From the NCBI GenBank assembly GCA_025716815.1, contig JAIXMN010000014.1:558001-622000 (forward strand): a stretch of DNA of 64,000 nucleotides. Reading direction: 5' to 3'. Position numbers and translations under genes: made by a program. Below, one piece after another: positions 33,900-44,542 of the stretch. The notes beneath the pieces were generated by a model. The model had not been told where the DNA came from. It ran no database searches and worked only from the letters and a program-made list of their open reading frames with translations. Source of the stretch: Dichotomocladium elegans (Eukaryota; Mucoromycota; Mucoromycetes; Mucorales; Lichtheimiaceae). Each line of letters starts with the position of its first letter. Position 1 is the stretch's first letter.

Positions 33900-35452
33900 T
33901 TAAGGCTTCTTGGTACCCTTGCCCTTGTCGTCTATCACAACAGTCTCTGAAATATCGCCGTAAATATCAAATCGGCGTTGATTATGCAATGCAATAGAGT
34001 TACGAAACTCGATAATCTCCTCAGGGTCTAGAAAGAAAAGATGTTACATGAGCCACCATGGCGAACTAAAGCGGGACGTCCTTCAGCCGTCCCTCATCTT
34101 ACGTACCAATATCAGCATACACAATAGTCTCCTTTTCATCACACGTGGCAATCACTTGGCCCCTAGAGGATTGTCAGGAAAAGTGTCATTTAGCCGTCAA
34201 TTCTCTTTTTTGTTCTATGTCATGCAAGCTAGCTCACTTTGGATTGATAACCGACGAATGGCCCCAGGCATGGTAGGGTGCATTCAAGTCACGTGCAGGG
34301 GAGCAAGTAGCCACGAAGAACTGGTTATCGATGGCTCTATGGTGCATGTGGTAAAGGATTTTTTATGTATAAGGATATATGATGAGCAACACATCCTTTC
34401 TCTCCTCGTGTTTAAAAAAATCTCAGACGAACCTCGCGCGCTGGAGAAGCTCCCAATACAGAGAACCGGTGGTGGTATGAAAGGCGCCTGGATAGATCAT
34501 GGCGATGCAACCGTTGCGTGCGGCGACCATGGCCATCTCAGGGAAGCGGATATCGTAGCAGATGCCCAGGCCAATTTTGCCATACTCTATGCAAGGAAAG
34601 CCGTCAACAAAACGAAAAGCAGAAGTATACCGACCCCCCTATTCAATCAGAGATGGTTGCTTTACTCACTGGTATCCACTTGCGTCAAATGGTTGCCTGG
34701 AGACAAGATGTCACTTTCCTTTGGAAGTTTCATGAGCAAGACGAACTCCCTCACTTTGGCCTTCCCGTTTCTTACCATAAATTTGATCTTGTTAGGGATA
34801 TCCACGTCAAACAAGTGCACCTTCCTATGTGTACCAATCATCTCGCCTTTTAAAAAAATAAATAAAACACACATGGTTTATGATTACAGAACCATAATCT
34901 GCCTAATATATGTGTATCTATACCTTCGGTGTTAAACACTGTCGCTGTATTGTATAGTTTACCGGTGGCATCCTCGCGCTCGGGAATCGAGCCACCAAAG
35001 AGATAAGTTCCCGTTTCCTGATAAATGATTATTATTATTTAGCATACAGACCATACTGACAATGCTGTACCTTCGCGACAGCAGAGAGCATATTTAAAGT
35101 TGGGCTAGAGGAAAAAGATTCGGCATATTCCGGGAAGAAGTTGGTGCCGTAGGGTGAATTAAAACATTCCTAATGAAACACACATGCCTGTGAGAACAAG
35201 AGAGATGCGGGAAACTGGCATAGAAATAGCATGCATTCCACTTACAGGAAGTACGATCACATTCGCGCCATGCTTAGCCGCCTCGATTACTTTCTCGCGG
35301 GCCTTCTCCAGATTGGCGTCCTTGTTGAGCGAGCCGCCAAACTGGATGAGAGCGATTTTGAACTTGGATGCGGGAGCAATTGTACTGGCCATGGCGTTGA
35401 CGATACGGTGACGAGCAACTGTGAAAGACCGACGAAGGATCGTTTGAACCAT
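33900..35452 (-). CDS. NIT2: Nit2-type omega-amidase (nitrilase superfamily), probably mitochondrial
   Basis: Deaminates alpha-ketoglutaramate and deaminated glutathione-like amides in the Nit/omega-amidase branch. Nine exons on the minus strand (35452-35246, 35169-35071, 35017-34924, 34846-34776, 34718-34670, 34586-34433, 34336-34238, 34162-34107, 34027-33900) join in frame to 318 aa. The catalytic triad aligns with human NIT2 with nearly the same spacing: Glu70 (PECFNSPYG), Lys142 ([12 protein letters not shown]), Cys183 ([12 protein letters not shown]). Other family blocks: [41 protein letters not shown]. The first 20 residues are Arg-rich without acids and look like a mitochondrial presequence; an in-frame Met21 follows. 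Intron 4 (57 nt) is stop-free and in frame. Very high exon count for its size. Confidence 0.95.
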
Positions 35453-36335
35453 GGGCGGCAGTTTTCCCCCGTTCCTCCTCCTCCCCGAGATGGGCACAGC
35501 TAAAAAGAGAGCATTCCCAATCTCCGCATATGCCCCACACACACACCCCGCCCGAACTTGGGATGTATTAAAAAAAAATTCACATTGGTACAGAAGTCGA
35601 ACAATAGTCGTCGCTCAAGTTGATAACGCGTAATAAACCCGACACCACCTCTACCCTGTCTGCGACAGCACCAAGGGAGTGACTCCAACAAAGTTTGTCT
35701 TGTATCCGAAATGCATGCAGCAATTTAAACCACCCTTTTCGCAATCTCTATTATGAGTGGTGTACTCCATTTTGTTTTGCATAGAAAGAGTTGGGGGAGG
35801 GGCGCGGGAAGGTAGTAAGAAAAGGCCGGTTGATATCACTTGACATACGCCTGTGCCGATCCAAGTAAAATCTTCTGTAAACCCGGCGGCGCTATATTCC
35901 CCCAGCGTGGGATACGGTGATTGCGCAACTGGGCGCAGATAGGTTCGTCCGATAAGTCTTGTTCAAAAAAGGAAATAATGGGACATGTGCCTGCAATATC
36001 TCCATATGTATTCCCCCCTTGCCTAGACAGGTTGAATGTTAAAATGTGTTTATTTGAGCAAAAGGGCAGAAACAATGAAATAAATAGTGGTTGGCGTAGA
36101 CTTCACATATACAAAGATACAAAGATGTCGGTTGTGTGTACATAGGTCGAATAGGAGGGGGTTGCGCTGATATGTTACAGTATGGTGTGTTTAAGAAATG
36201 AAGACATAAATGTTCGTATGATGAGATAGGCTGGCAGAACATACAAGTCATGATAAAAAGAAGAAAGCCATATACAGAAAAAAGAACAGAAAAGAAAGGG
36301 GCTGGTTCCCTCTCCCCCCCGGATGAAAAGAAGAT
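35453..36335. other. Spacer, no gene seen
   Basis: About 0.9 kb between the Nit2 start and the 3' end of the kinase gene. AT-rich; contains runs such as AAAAAAAA at 35571-35578 on the promoter side of Nit2. No supported ORF. Confidence 0.45.
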
Positions 36336-37737
36336 TTAAAGGGAGGTAACTGCAGAGGTTGTGTGGGGGGTAACGGTCATAAGCATTGAATAGCGAGACT
36401 TGTTCTTTGTGTTATCGGCCGAGCATCGCAAGTCATCATCATCAATATCATCATCAACAGCAGAAGCAGAAGCAGCAGCAGCAGTAGCAGCAGCAGCAGG
36501 GCGCCAATGTTTATTCCAGCAGCAATCAATGGAGTCATCAGCACTGACATCCTCCTCGCTCTTCTCCACTCTTTCGTCATCTACTACTACTGTTGAGCCA
36601 GAAGAAGAAGATGATGAGCAACAGCTCGTCGGAGACGGCGGAAATAGATCTGACAAGACGCAGTTCGGCATGGTGGGGGGCGACGGCGGGAAAATGCTTT
36701 GCAAGTTATACTTGCTGCTGCGGACGTTGGGATGACCTTCCTTTTCCACGCGTTCGACTTGGATTGTCCTCGTAAAGTATTTGCAGCCAAGAATGCTCTC
36801 GCGGAGCTCAGAGAGCCCTATGCGCCGCGCTGGGTCAATGCAGAAAATACGTTTGACGATGCCATTGAGTTCGCGGGAGATGGGGAGCACGTCGTACAGG
36901 TGATCGCGATTGCTCAGGTAGGAACGGAAGGTCTCGTCTGCTAGGCATGCCTGTCGCCAAGGATTGCGACCCGTCGCAAGATTAAGCAAGATCACTCCGA
37001 GTGCCCAGACATCATTAGGCGCCGTTGCGTAACCATTAGCAAGATTGACATCGTCACCTTGGCACTCTTTGTTTATTTTGGTCCGATTTAGTACCTGCCG
37101 AACGAAAAAGAAAAAAAAAAGAGCTTGCTCTTATCTATTTACCTGGTGAGAAATAATATGTGCTGCCACAGCCAAAATCTTTGGCGATCGGCTCAGCGGT
37201 GGCCAAGCCGAAGTCGGCGATCTTGAGGGTCCGTCCGCGATCAAAGACCAGAATGTTTTCGGGCTTGAGATCCCGATGGTACACGCCGTGGTCGTGACAG
37301 TACTTTACCGCGTCAATGAGCTGTAGATATACTTGGCGGATGAGGGCATGATTGCCATAGTAATAGTTCTTATCGGTGATTGCCGAAAAAAGATCACCTT
37401 CGGAACTGTGTTCGAGCACCATGTGGATGTACTGTCCTTGTTTGACAAGATGCTCCAGCCGGATGATGTTTGGATGCCTGAGCTTGGCATGCAGAATCAT
37501 TTCATTTCGTTGAATATAGCGTTGGTGTTGGTATCTAGCGATTGCTGCATCATTGCTGTCGTCTTGGTCCTGGAGAAACGCTTTGATCGCATAGCGCTTC
37601 TTGGTTCGACGATCATATCCAAGATACACCTTGCCGTAGGCACCATGTCCGATTGTCTTTAATATCTGGATATGCTCGTGAACAATCGTTCCTGGTGGCA
37701 ATGGATTTTTCTTTGTAGGTAAGCTCAGGTTGATCAT
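36336..37737 (-). CDS. Ser/Thr protein kinase, Ran1/Pat1-Sks1 type
   Basis: Two exons on the minus strand, 37737-37143 and 37066-36336, give 441 aa. The start is the ATG at 37737; the open frame further upstream has only a TTG. Kinase motifs: glycine loop GHGAYG (30-35), catalytic Lys52 in YAIKAF, HRDLKPEN (154-161), DFG (175-177), and the activation-segment end CGSTYYFSPECQGD, characteristic of the Ran1/Ksp1/Sks1 group. The lysine-side insert with DQDDSNDAA is also typical of that group. S. pombe Ran1/Pat1 blocks meiosis; yeast relatives act in nutrient signalling. The C-terminal tail (after about residue 300) is Ser/Pro-rich with polySer, polyAla and Asp runs. Precise orthology is not settled. 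Confidence 0.92.
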
Positions 37738-39005
37738 AGTCGTAGCGGAATTTGGAGTCTTAGTCGAATGCAAGTCTTCGTACGGTGGTGGTGGTAGAAA
37801 AGAAAGGGCATATACACTCAAGGAAGAAAAAGGAAGTGGGCTGGCGAATGACAGTATTCTTTTATACTTTTTCTTTTATCTTTATCAACAACCTATTTTT
37901 GGGGGACCTGGTACTTCTGGAGTACCAATTAGAGGGTAGCAGGGGAGTATTCCCGGTGTGCTTTTGCTGCATGATCATGTATTTTATCTGGGGGAGGGGC
38001 ACCTCATTTGGGGGAGACGGTCGAGAACGCCGACACAAGCTTTCTCCCGCTCTTAACTTCCTCACTTTTTTACCTTTCTTCTTCGTCCCTTGCAAACCTC
38101 TGAAAGGTCCTTCCATCGCCAGTGTATCTATGATAAGGGGAATGAGATAGGTTCCATTTCAGGAAAGTTTCTATTACCGTCTACATCTTTGGTCTATCAT
38201 CTTTCGAACAACGCTCAGAGTCGGGTTCTAGAACAAGGGGGAAGCGATGGGGGGGCGCCGTTGTTGGTGAGTAGAAGAGGAGGTCGTCAGGGACAACAGC
38301 CACTCTGGTTAGTTTACATTGCGAGCCACACCGAAATAGACACGATTTCATTCGTTTGGTTTGTCCTAGTGCCGGCAAAGAAGGGGGTATATCGTAAGGA
38401 GGAAGCATACGATGTGAGCAACAAGTTCTGCTTCGGTCTTTTTAGTGCCCAAGGCAAGCCATTGATCATTCTATGCAAAAGTCGTCGTGTTGTATGTATA
38501 CTATGGGCCTTCGGCTGAATTCACGTGATGCCTCTCACGTAAGATTTTTACATTAAGCGTAAAACAAGAGGATATTATCATAACTAAACTTTAGCTATCC
38601 TAATGAAAAAGACAGACATTCCGGCCACAATACCTAAAGACAAGACAACCCAGTAGCATACGTGAACCCGCAGGAAATGCTCTGTTGAGATGATGCATTT
38701 CGTACTTGCATGTTCTTTCTCTTTTTCTACATCACGGTATGGCGGATGACGATGGAATAAATGGTGCATTCCTACAATACCGAGAACAATTCTGTTTCTA
38801 TTCATGGCCTGACATATCTAATCATGCTATGCGAATATCATGTGGCTCGCATTGTGGTATAGATGATGCTCCGCCTGTCTTTCCGTGACACGTCCATAGG
38901 CGGGGCGTAATGGTTGGTTGCTTCTGTACCATAATACGCCATGCAAAATATTGCATGACAGTACTGGATTGTCGCATACAACATTAATGTTTCTTGTGGG
39001 GACAG

Positions 39006-39167
39006 TCGGCGAGGATTGTGCGCTCATTTTGCGTTTCCCCCGCTCCCGTTCGTCGTGCGGACATATTTCGGGAGGCAGCCTTTGATTCGGCCCAGGAGAA
39101 GATGGAATTCGTTGAAACCTTTGACGATCGACCCATGGATGTGACTACGGCTGATGTGGCAAATTAG
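39006..39167 (+). other. Orphan exon-like segment with stop codon
   Basis: A good acceptor (GGGGACAG) is followed by 53 open codons and TAG. The C-terminal half (FREAAFDSAQEKMEFVETFDDRPMDV, read in two parts around Met33) is acidic and amphipathic with natural composition and GC-rich codons, unlike the AT-rich surroundings. No upstream exon could be linked and no family recognised. It could be the last exon of a gene lost or too diverged to see. Confidence 0.25.
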
Positions 39168-40023
39168 TGAGACAGAGTGGCTAATGTGATGCGTCTTTCG
39201 AATAATTCTATTCCTGTCTTTTATCTCAGTTGACATTGGTAATACGTGTATGTGTTAAAGAAATGGGGGAGGACTTCAATTATTTATTTTGGGCGTAACA
39301 AGTATATAAATATATATGTGGGTGGGTGTATATGTATATATAATGTCGACAGTGATGGCCTATGTTGTGCACAGATCATTGTTATTTTTGAGAGGATCGT
39401 CCTTTTTCCCTTCTTCTATTTATAAAATGAAAAATGTGTCCTGATGTAAATTAAATCCAACTATTTTCTCCCCCCGATGCTCCGAGCCGATTCAGTTCAT
39501 GAGAATGTGCCATCTGCCATATTAAGCCGCAAACACCCCCCGGAAACTATGTGTGTGTGAAGGGCATGAATGAAAGATGGATATGCAATAGAGTCACACA
39601 GAAATACTAATACAACCGGTCTATTGATACGTGCTACGCTAGATGGGAAATGGGAAAGATGCATTGTATTTCCACTCCTGTGGGATATACTCAAAACACT
39701 TGGTAAGGATCTATTAAGATATTTGACAAGTGCAACCGGTCTATTTTTGCTTAGAAACACCCGTCTGTGCGGGCTTATGTTGTACTATGCGTGCTGTAGA
39801 AGAAACATCGGATCGCGCCATTTCAAAATCACACCGTTTGCTCTAAAGATAACTCCGTTACACAAGTCAAACTGAAACGTGGCATGGCATCAATTGCCTG
39901 GCTGGCATAATTTGGAGAGAGACTATGATAAGCATCTTAGAAAAGCTGTCACTAATATTTTATATAGCGAAGGTCAGTTTTCTTGTTCGCCTTGAATAGA
40001 ACCACGAACGCATTCCATTCCTC

Positions 40024-40150
40024 TTAATGCTGGGCGTCCTCACGTAGTATGTAACCGTCCTTGAAGAAGTGTTTGATGTCACCGAAGTATCGCTGCTTTT
40101 CAGGCTCGACAGCAGCATTTGATTTACTCGCATCCACCCAAATATGCAGC
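40024..40150 (-). pseudogene. Fragment of an unidentified coding sequence
   Basis: Minus-strand open segment reading IWVDASKSNAAVEPEKQR then YFGDIKHFFKDGY and ending in TAA. The YFG-x-IKHFF pattern recalls a motif in some large fungal transposases, but the fragment is too short to assign. It lies in AT-rich, gene-poor DNA, so a transposon relic is the most likely explanation. Confidence 0.25.
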
Positions 40151-41789
40151 CTGATGAAGATTTTCAGCTTGTGCTTCTATATATGACCCTGTCTTTGAAC
40201 AATTGGCTATCTCGATCTCGTCAACAGTGGCATTTCTGTATCACTTATTCTGCTTTGTCCAATATTATTCGGTTGATTTTACACTGTAAAGAAATAATAT
40301 GGCTTCCTCAAATGAGCGCCCAATTTACGGCATGTCAAGATGATCATCTACAGAGATACAGTTCTCTTTTGTCGCTTTCTCGCAAAAAAAAAACACTTCT
40401 CATTCATTGTGTGTATCGATATCTGGAATATCGCCTGAAGCCTGCCGTATAGGTGCCCAATTCCACAGCTGCATTACCGGTATTCTTTCCTGTAGATCAT
40501 ATTCGATTTTAGATCCGAACAAATGTTCTTTCCATATGGAACGCAGACAGACATCGGTAACATTCCATTGTGCTCGATTGTCTTACACATATGGACGAGA
40601 TAACGTGTATTGATATTTAAAACTGCAGAAGGTATATGCTTCATGCCGGCTTATTCCACTAGTCATTTAGTCCAAGTTTGACCGGTCTTTCGCAGACAAA
40701 AGAATTCCATCGATATCAATTTTTCTGGAAAAAAGACATCGATAGATGATGAAAAAATGAGCAAGAGCAATGTGTATTGCGCTTTCTTCGTAGAATTTGA
40801 GAACTAATGTAAATGCCAGTCGATCACCTTATAAAATCTACTTTGAAATGCAATGATATTCTTACACTTCCTGGAGCAATTGTGTTTAGATCAGATAAGG
40901 TTACTGTCGTCGGCGAAGCAGACAAGGATATATATGTTCATAACTTTCGTCCTGCCTACCGATGACTAATTTCATTGTAGATTTTGAGAGGCTTTATTTA
41001 GCTATTCTGTTTATACGACCCCAGTTTGTGAATAAGTATGGTCCAATTGTAGAAGATGTATTGTTTAGAGCAAACATTACATCGTTTTGTCCGCGCTTAT
41101 TTTGCTATCCAGACTTATATTGGAAGCAAAGTGTTAAGCACAATAGGGTAAGGAGAATATAGCTAAGAGAGAGGATCCATATCTCTTCCTCCTCTGTCCA
41201 TATCCGTATTCCTCACTACCAACGTATTACAACTTTCCTTGATCATCACTTCAAGTAATCCCCTCTTCGTGAAATAGTTTTATGCCAAAGAGTCACAGGG
41301 AAATGTCTGAATACTGTCAGTATCAACATTTGTCAATTGAAAAATTTGTATATTTGATTGCCTGGCCGGGTTCATGCTGGTCCATCAGACAGCAGCCAAA
41401 GGCCGCCGTAAAGTGACAGATATGTGCATGTTGCATTCGTCGCGAAGTTGCCTTCACGTTTTAAATATCATAACTAATTACTAGTCTAATATAACTTTAT
41501 GGCATTGCCAAATGGAATATTACTAAGCATACTGGGAGGTATGAGTAACATCATTGACTTGTCCCCTGTGATTACTGCACTGTGTGGCTTGGAAAAAGCC
41601 GGGACCCTTCCCTCGAAGATATACATGAACGAGCTCATCAATCCCCTTTCCCAAGTGGTCTTAGTGTGTTAACCTCGAGATATGCGGCCGGACTGAACAG
41701 CGAAGTCGTCCTCAAAGTCGGAAACGTCCATTGGCAGATGTCTGGGGGATGTTAATCATTAACTGTTGTCATTCTTGAATCTATCGGCG

Positions 41790-41839
41790 TCAAACCAAGG
41801 CTTTGAAGGTCTCAACGTGTACTGCAGCGGCAGCGACAG

Positions 41840-41885
<46 letters not shown>

Positions 41886-42729
41886 AAGCTTCAGCTTAAG
41901 TCTATGAGCCGTGGAACGGGATAACGGCTTCCGTTTGCGACTGCGCATTACTTCGTCATCGTCGACAACCATGACTTCATGGGTGTACTTCACAGATAGA
42001 CCGCCTTTGATTAATATATTGCAGCTGCTTCCATAACTCATACCGGCATTAACTAGGAATAAAGTTTCAGGATCCTGAGCTAAAGATAACATGTTGCTAC
42101 CCATCTTTCTCCGCTGAACTACGTTGCCTTTTGTTGAAGTTCGTGCGTTTTGGTGATTCTTTACGGGTACCAAATTAATGAACCATCTCCATTTTTGATA
42201 TTCACTGTTCTCCGACTTGCGGTCGAAAAACCACTGTCTCTCGGCGTGCCGATTCTATAACTTACCATAATAACAATAAACAGCCATTATGTAGTAACTA
42301 CAAGAGTCGTGTACTTCACCGCGAGGCTGGGGATATTGGATGTTTCAGTCTGCACTCCAACCTAACTTATCAATACGACACCCTTCGTCGAGAAAATCAA
42401 TCTCAACCAGTATTACCTTTTCCCTCAGTTGTGCCCTTTATACAATTCTTAGATAGTGAAAAACAGTAAAAGTACCGGGAAGCTCATATTCAATAAGGCA
42501 TGTCTTTCCGCGCCCTAGTGCTGCCTCTGTCACCAGTTTAATCGCTATTCCTGGCCGAGTTTTTTGCGCCAAAGTAGATGGAATGACAGGGACAGCATGC
42601 TGGGGCGGATTTTCTTGTCCACAATCCAACTATCTGCAATGCTTTTCTTGAGCATCCCAAATAATGTATCCGTTTTCCGAATTTAGACAAGTGGCCTGCA
42701 TAATATTGTGACCGATATGATGTGCTCAT
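41790..42729 (-). other. Coding-like minus-strand stretch, unassigned
   Basis: Two open blocks. 42729-42438 reads, with one stop, a natural-looking sequence (ENGYIIWDAQEKHC ... PVIPSTLAQKTRPGIAI, KLVTEAALGRGKTCLIEYEL). 42173-41790 reads 127 codons ending with a CT-repeat-encoded Arg/Glu run (RERERERERER). No family recognised; a degraded gene or transposon is likely. Exon joins between the blocks could not be established. Confidence 0.25.
41847..41883 (+). repeat. CT dinucleotide microsatellite
   Basis: About 18 TC units in a row. On the minus strand it is a GA repeat that, in the open frame there, would encode alternating Arg and Glu. Confidence 0.95.
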
Positions 42730-43263
42730 CGATTCTTTACTTTTTCCTGACGTCCACTTGCTATCTAGCTGTCATTCTAGGGAAAATCAAAAGAAGTATT
42801 TAGTTTAGCGATAACGTTCCGCTTCTCAGCACATCTCATTATGATGTGCCTTGAAATAAGTCTCGCTTTTAGTTTTTTTCCGATTGATCATGCATAGGAT
42901 GAACGCACAAATTATATATACTGCATTTGCACGCAAACATGACCTGACTTCTATCAACTATGGCGCGTCATACCATTTTCATAACCTCTATGAATACCCA
43001 ATGTATAATATTCAGACTTACAATCTCATATTTCTGCTGCGGATTTACTAACCATCCACGACGTAATGCTCAAATTTTTGCTTGTATTCTTTTACTAGTC
43101 AATAATAATCTTCATTGTCGTTCTTTTCTCACCGCAGTAGTATGTCACATAACTTTAATATTAAAAATAATATAAATATGGACCAACTTCATCGCAAAAA
43201 ACGTTTACAAAAGTGAGACAAAATAGACAACGCAAGAAACGACGAAAAAATGAATTCAACTCT

Positions 43264-43336
43264 TGGAGAAGCTGGGCGTCGATCCCAGTACCTCTCGCAT
43301 GCTAAGCGAGCGCTCTACCATTTGAGCTACATCCCC
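43264..43336 (-). tRNA. tRNA-Ala (anticodon AGC)
   Basis: The minus strand folds as a cloverleaf without an intron: acceptor 5' half GGGGATG, D-arm GCTC/GAGC, anticodon stem CTCGC/GCGAG with loop TTAGCAT (anticodon AGC), five-base variable loop AGGTA, T-arm CTGGG/CCCAG with loop ATCGACG, and discriminator base A. The acceptor stem has one G-U pair and one U-U mismatch at position 6-67 (3' half CTTCTCC). It is the only RNA gene found and lies alone in an AT-rich region. Confidence 0.88.
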
Positions 43337-44088
43337 TTCGGATGATTTTTCGGAATTAAAATATTATATAATGGGCAAACGTCGGAGATAAAGACGTTTG
43401 TAATGGGGACGAGACCACCAGCTTTGAATCCTCCTTTGTCATTCAACAAGCAATACTGTAACTTCAATTCAAACCAACCAGGAGGCACTTGCGGATGAGA
43501 TTCAGCTTAGCAAGTTTGCATTATTTTCATTTCATTATTATTTTTTTTTGAACATACCAATGTTGCTTAAGGTCCTTCAGCAAATTCCCCCTCAACTGGA
43601 AAGATAACATCGCGTTATACTCAATGGACCACTTAGAAATCATGATGTGCTTAGTTAAGCTGTCGAATTATAAGATGCAGCCCAAGACGAGAGGGAAGGG
43701 TGAGGCAATATAAGTCAAATTCGTTTGATAGAGAATAATAGCAGCGGTAAAATATCTTGGAAGTTCTCTGATGGAAGATAACATGTTGTGTACATCATAG
43801 TATCGTACAGTATTGCCAATCACAAAGAAATTCATGGCTGGTCGCCCAGAATAATGGAGATTGGAGCAAACTCTTCCACGTTCTCATCGACCAATGATCA
43901 TTCTAATCCTAAATTAGTTTGTTACATCCTGATAGCCGCTCGCTTTTGCAGATTGACCAATCGTAATTGACCTGACGAGTCATGGGGGACACAGGATCCT
44001 GGACAGCAGTCCGCTCCTTTCCCCTCTGTAGCAGCCGTTTCCTCGCCTGGTGCTCTGGTTGCCGCCATAACTCTCCAGGATAGCCCTC

Positions 44089-44104
44089 GGGTCCTTCGGG
44101 ACCC
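44089..44104 (+). other. Perfect hairpin with TTCG loop
   Basis: GGGTCC-TTCG-GGACCC: a six-base-pair GC-rich stem closed by C(TTCG)G, the very stable RNA tetraloop, followed by T4. It sits in a local GC-rich patch (about 43980-44130) inside AT-rich sequence, 440 bp beyond the 3' end of the acyl-CoA synthetase gene. It could be a piece of a structured RNA or chance. Confidence 0.4.
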
Positions 44105-44542
44105 TTTTGGGTGTGGAGAAAGGGTCGCTGTTTTCAGCTGACTAATGAACGCCAATCCATCGACGCGAAATCTTGTGATACGACAACTATACAATTGATG
44201 TCATCTTTCTTTTTCGTACGTTTTGCGCGCTATTCTACCTCTTGTACGAAAGAGATGGCAGATAATATGGACAATTGTCGATATCTGCAGTAACACAGCT
44301 TCCCGAGTTAGAATGCTTTACCTATTTTGTAGCAGCACAAATCCTTAAATGTCTCACGATCGTTATCCGCGCATAAAAGTTCAATAAGCAAGTTGCGAAC
44401 CATCTTCATTTATTACAGGGGCACTGTTATAAGATTGCTTATCCAAGCCGAGATATCTACTTCGTGACATTATTGCCTCTGGGTAGCCAACCTACACGGT
44501 GTAATGGAAATGAGCTACATTAATCATGAGACGATGTTTTCC

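Larger units (their letters stand above)
37738..41789. other. AT-rich, gene-poor region with relic-like pieces
   Basis: About 4 kb with no complete gene. A CCT-rich and T-rich promoter-like stretch precedes the kinase gene. A putative terminal exon at 39006-39167 (plus) and a minus-strand coding-like piece at 40024-40150 are listed separately. Many TA-rich repeats occur at 39300-39350. Confidence 0.45.

Noticed and set aside
37737..37821. N-terminal extension of the kinase upstream of the ATG at 37737
   Set aside because: The upstream in-frame start is a TTG, and the extension is Pro-rich without conservation; the ATG at 37737 is the likely start.
38090..38518. A 142-codon open frame on the plus strand upstream of the kinase
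   Set aside because: No domain, no splice context and composition of the local AT-rich DNA; may be chance.
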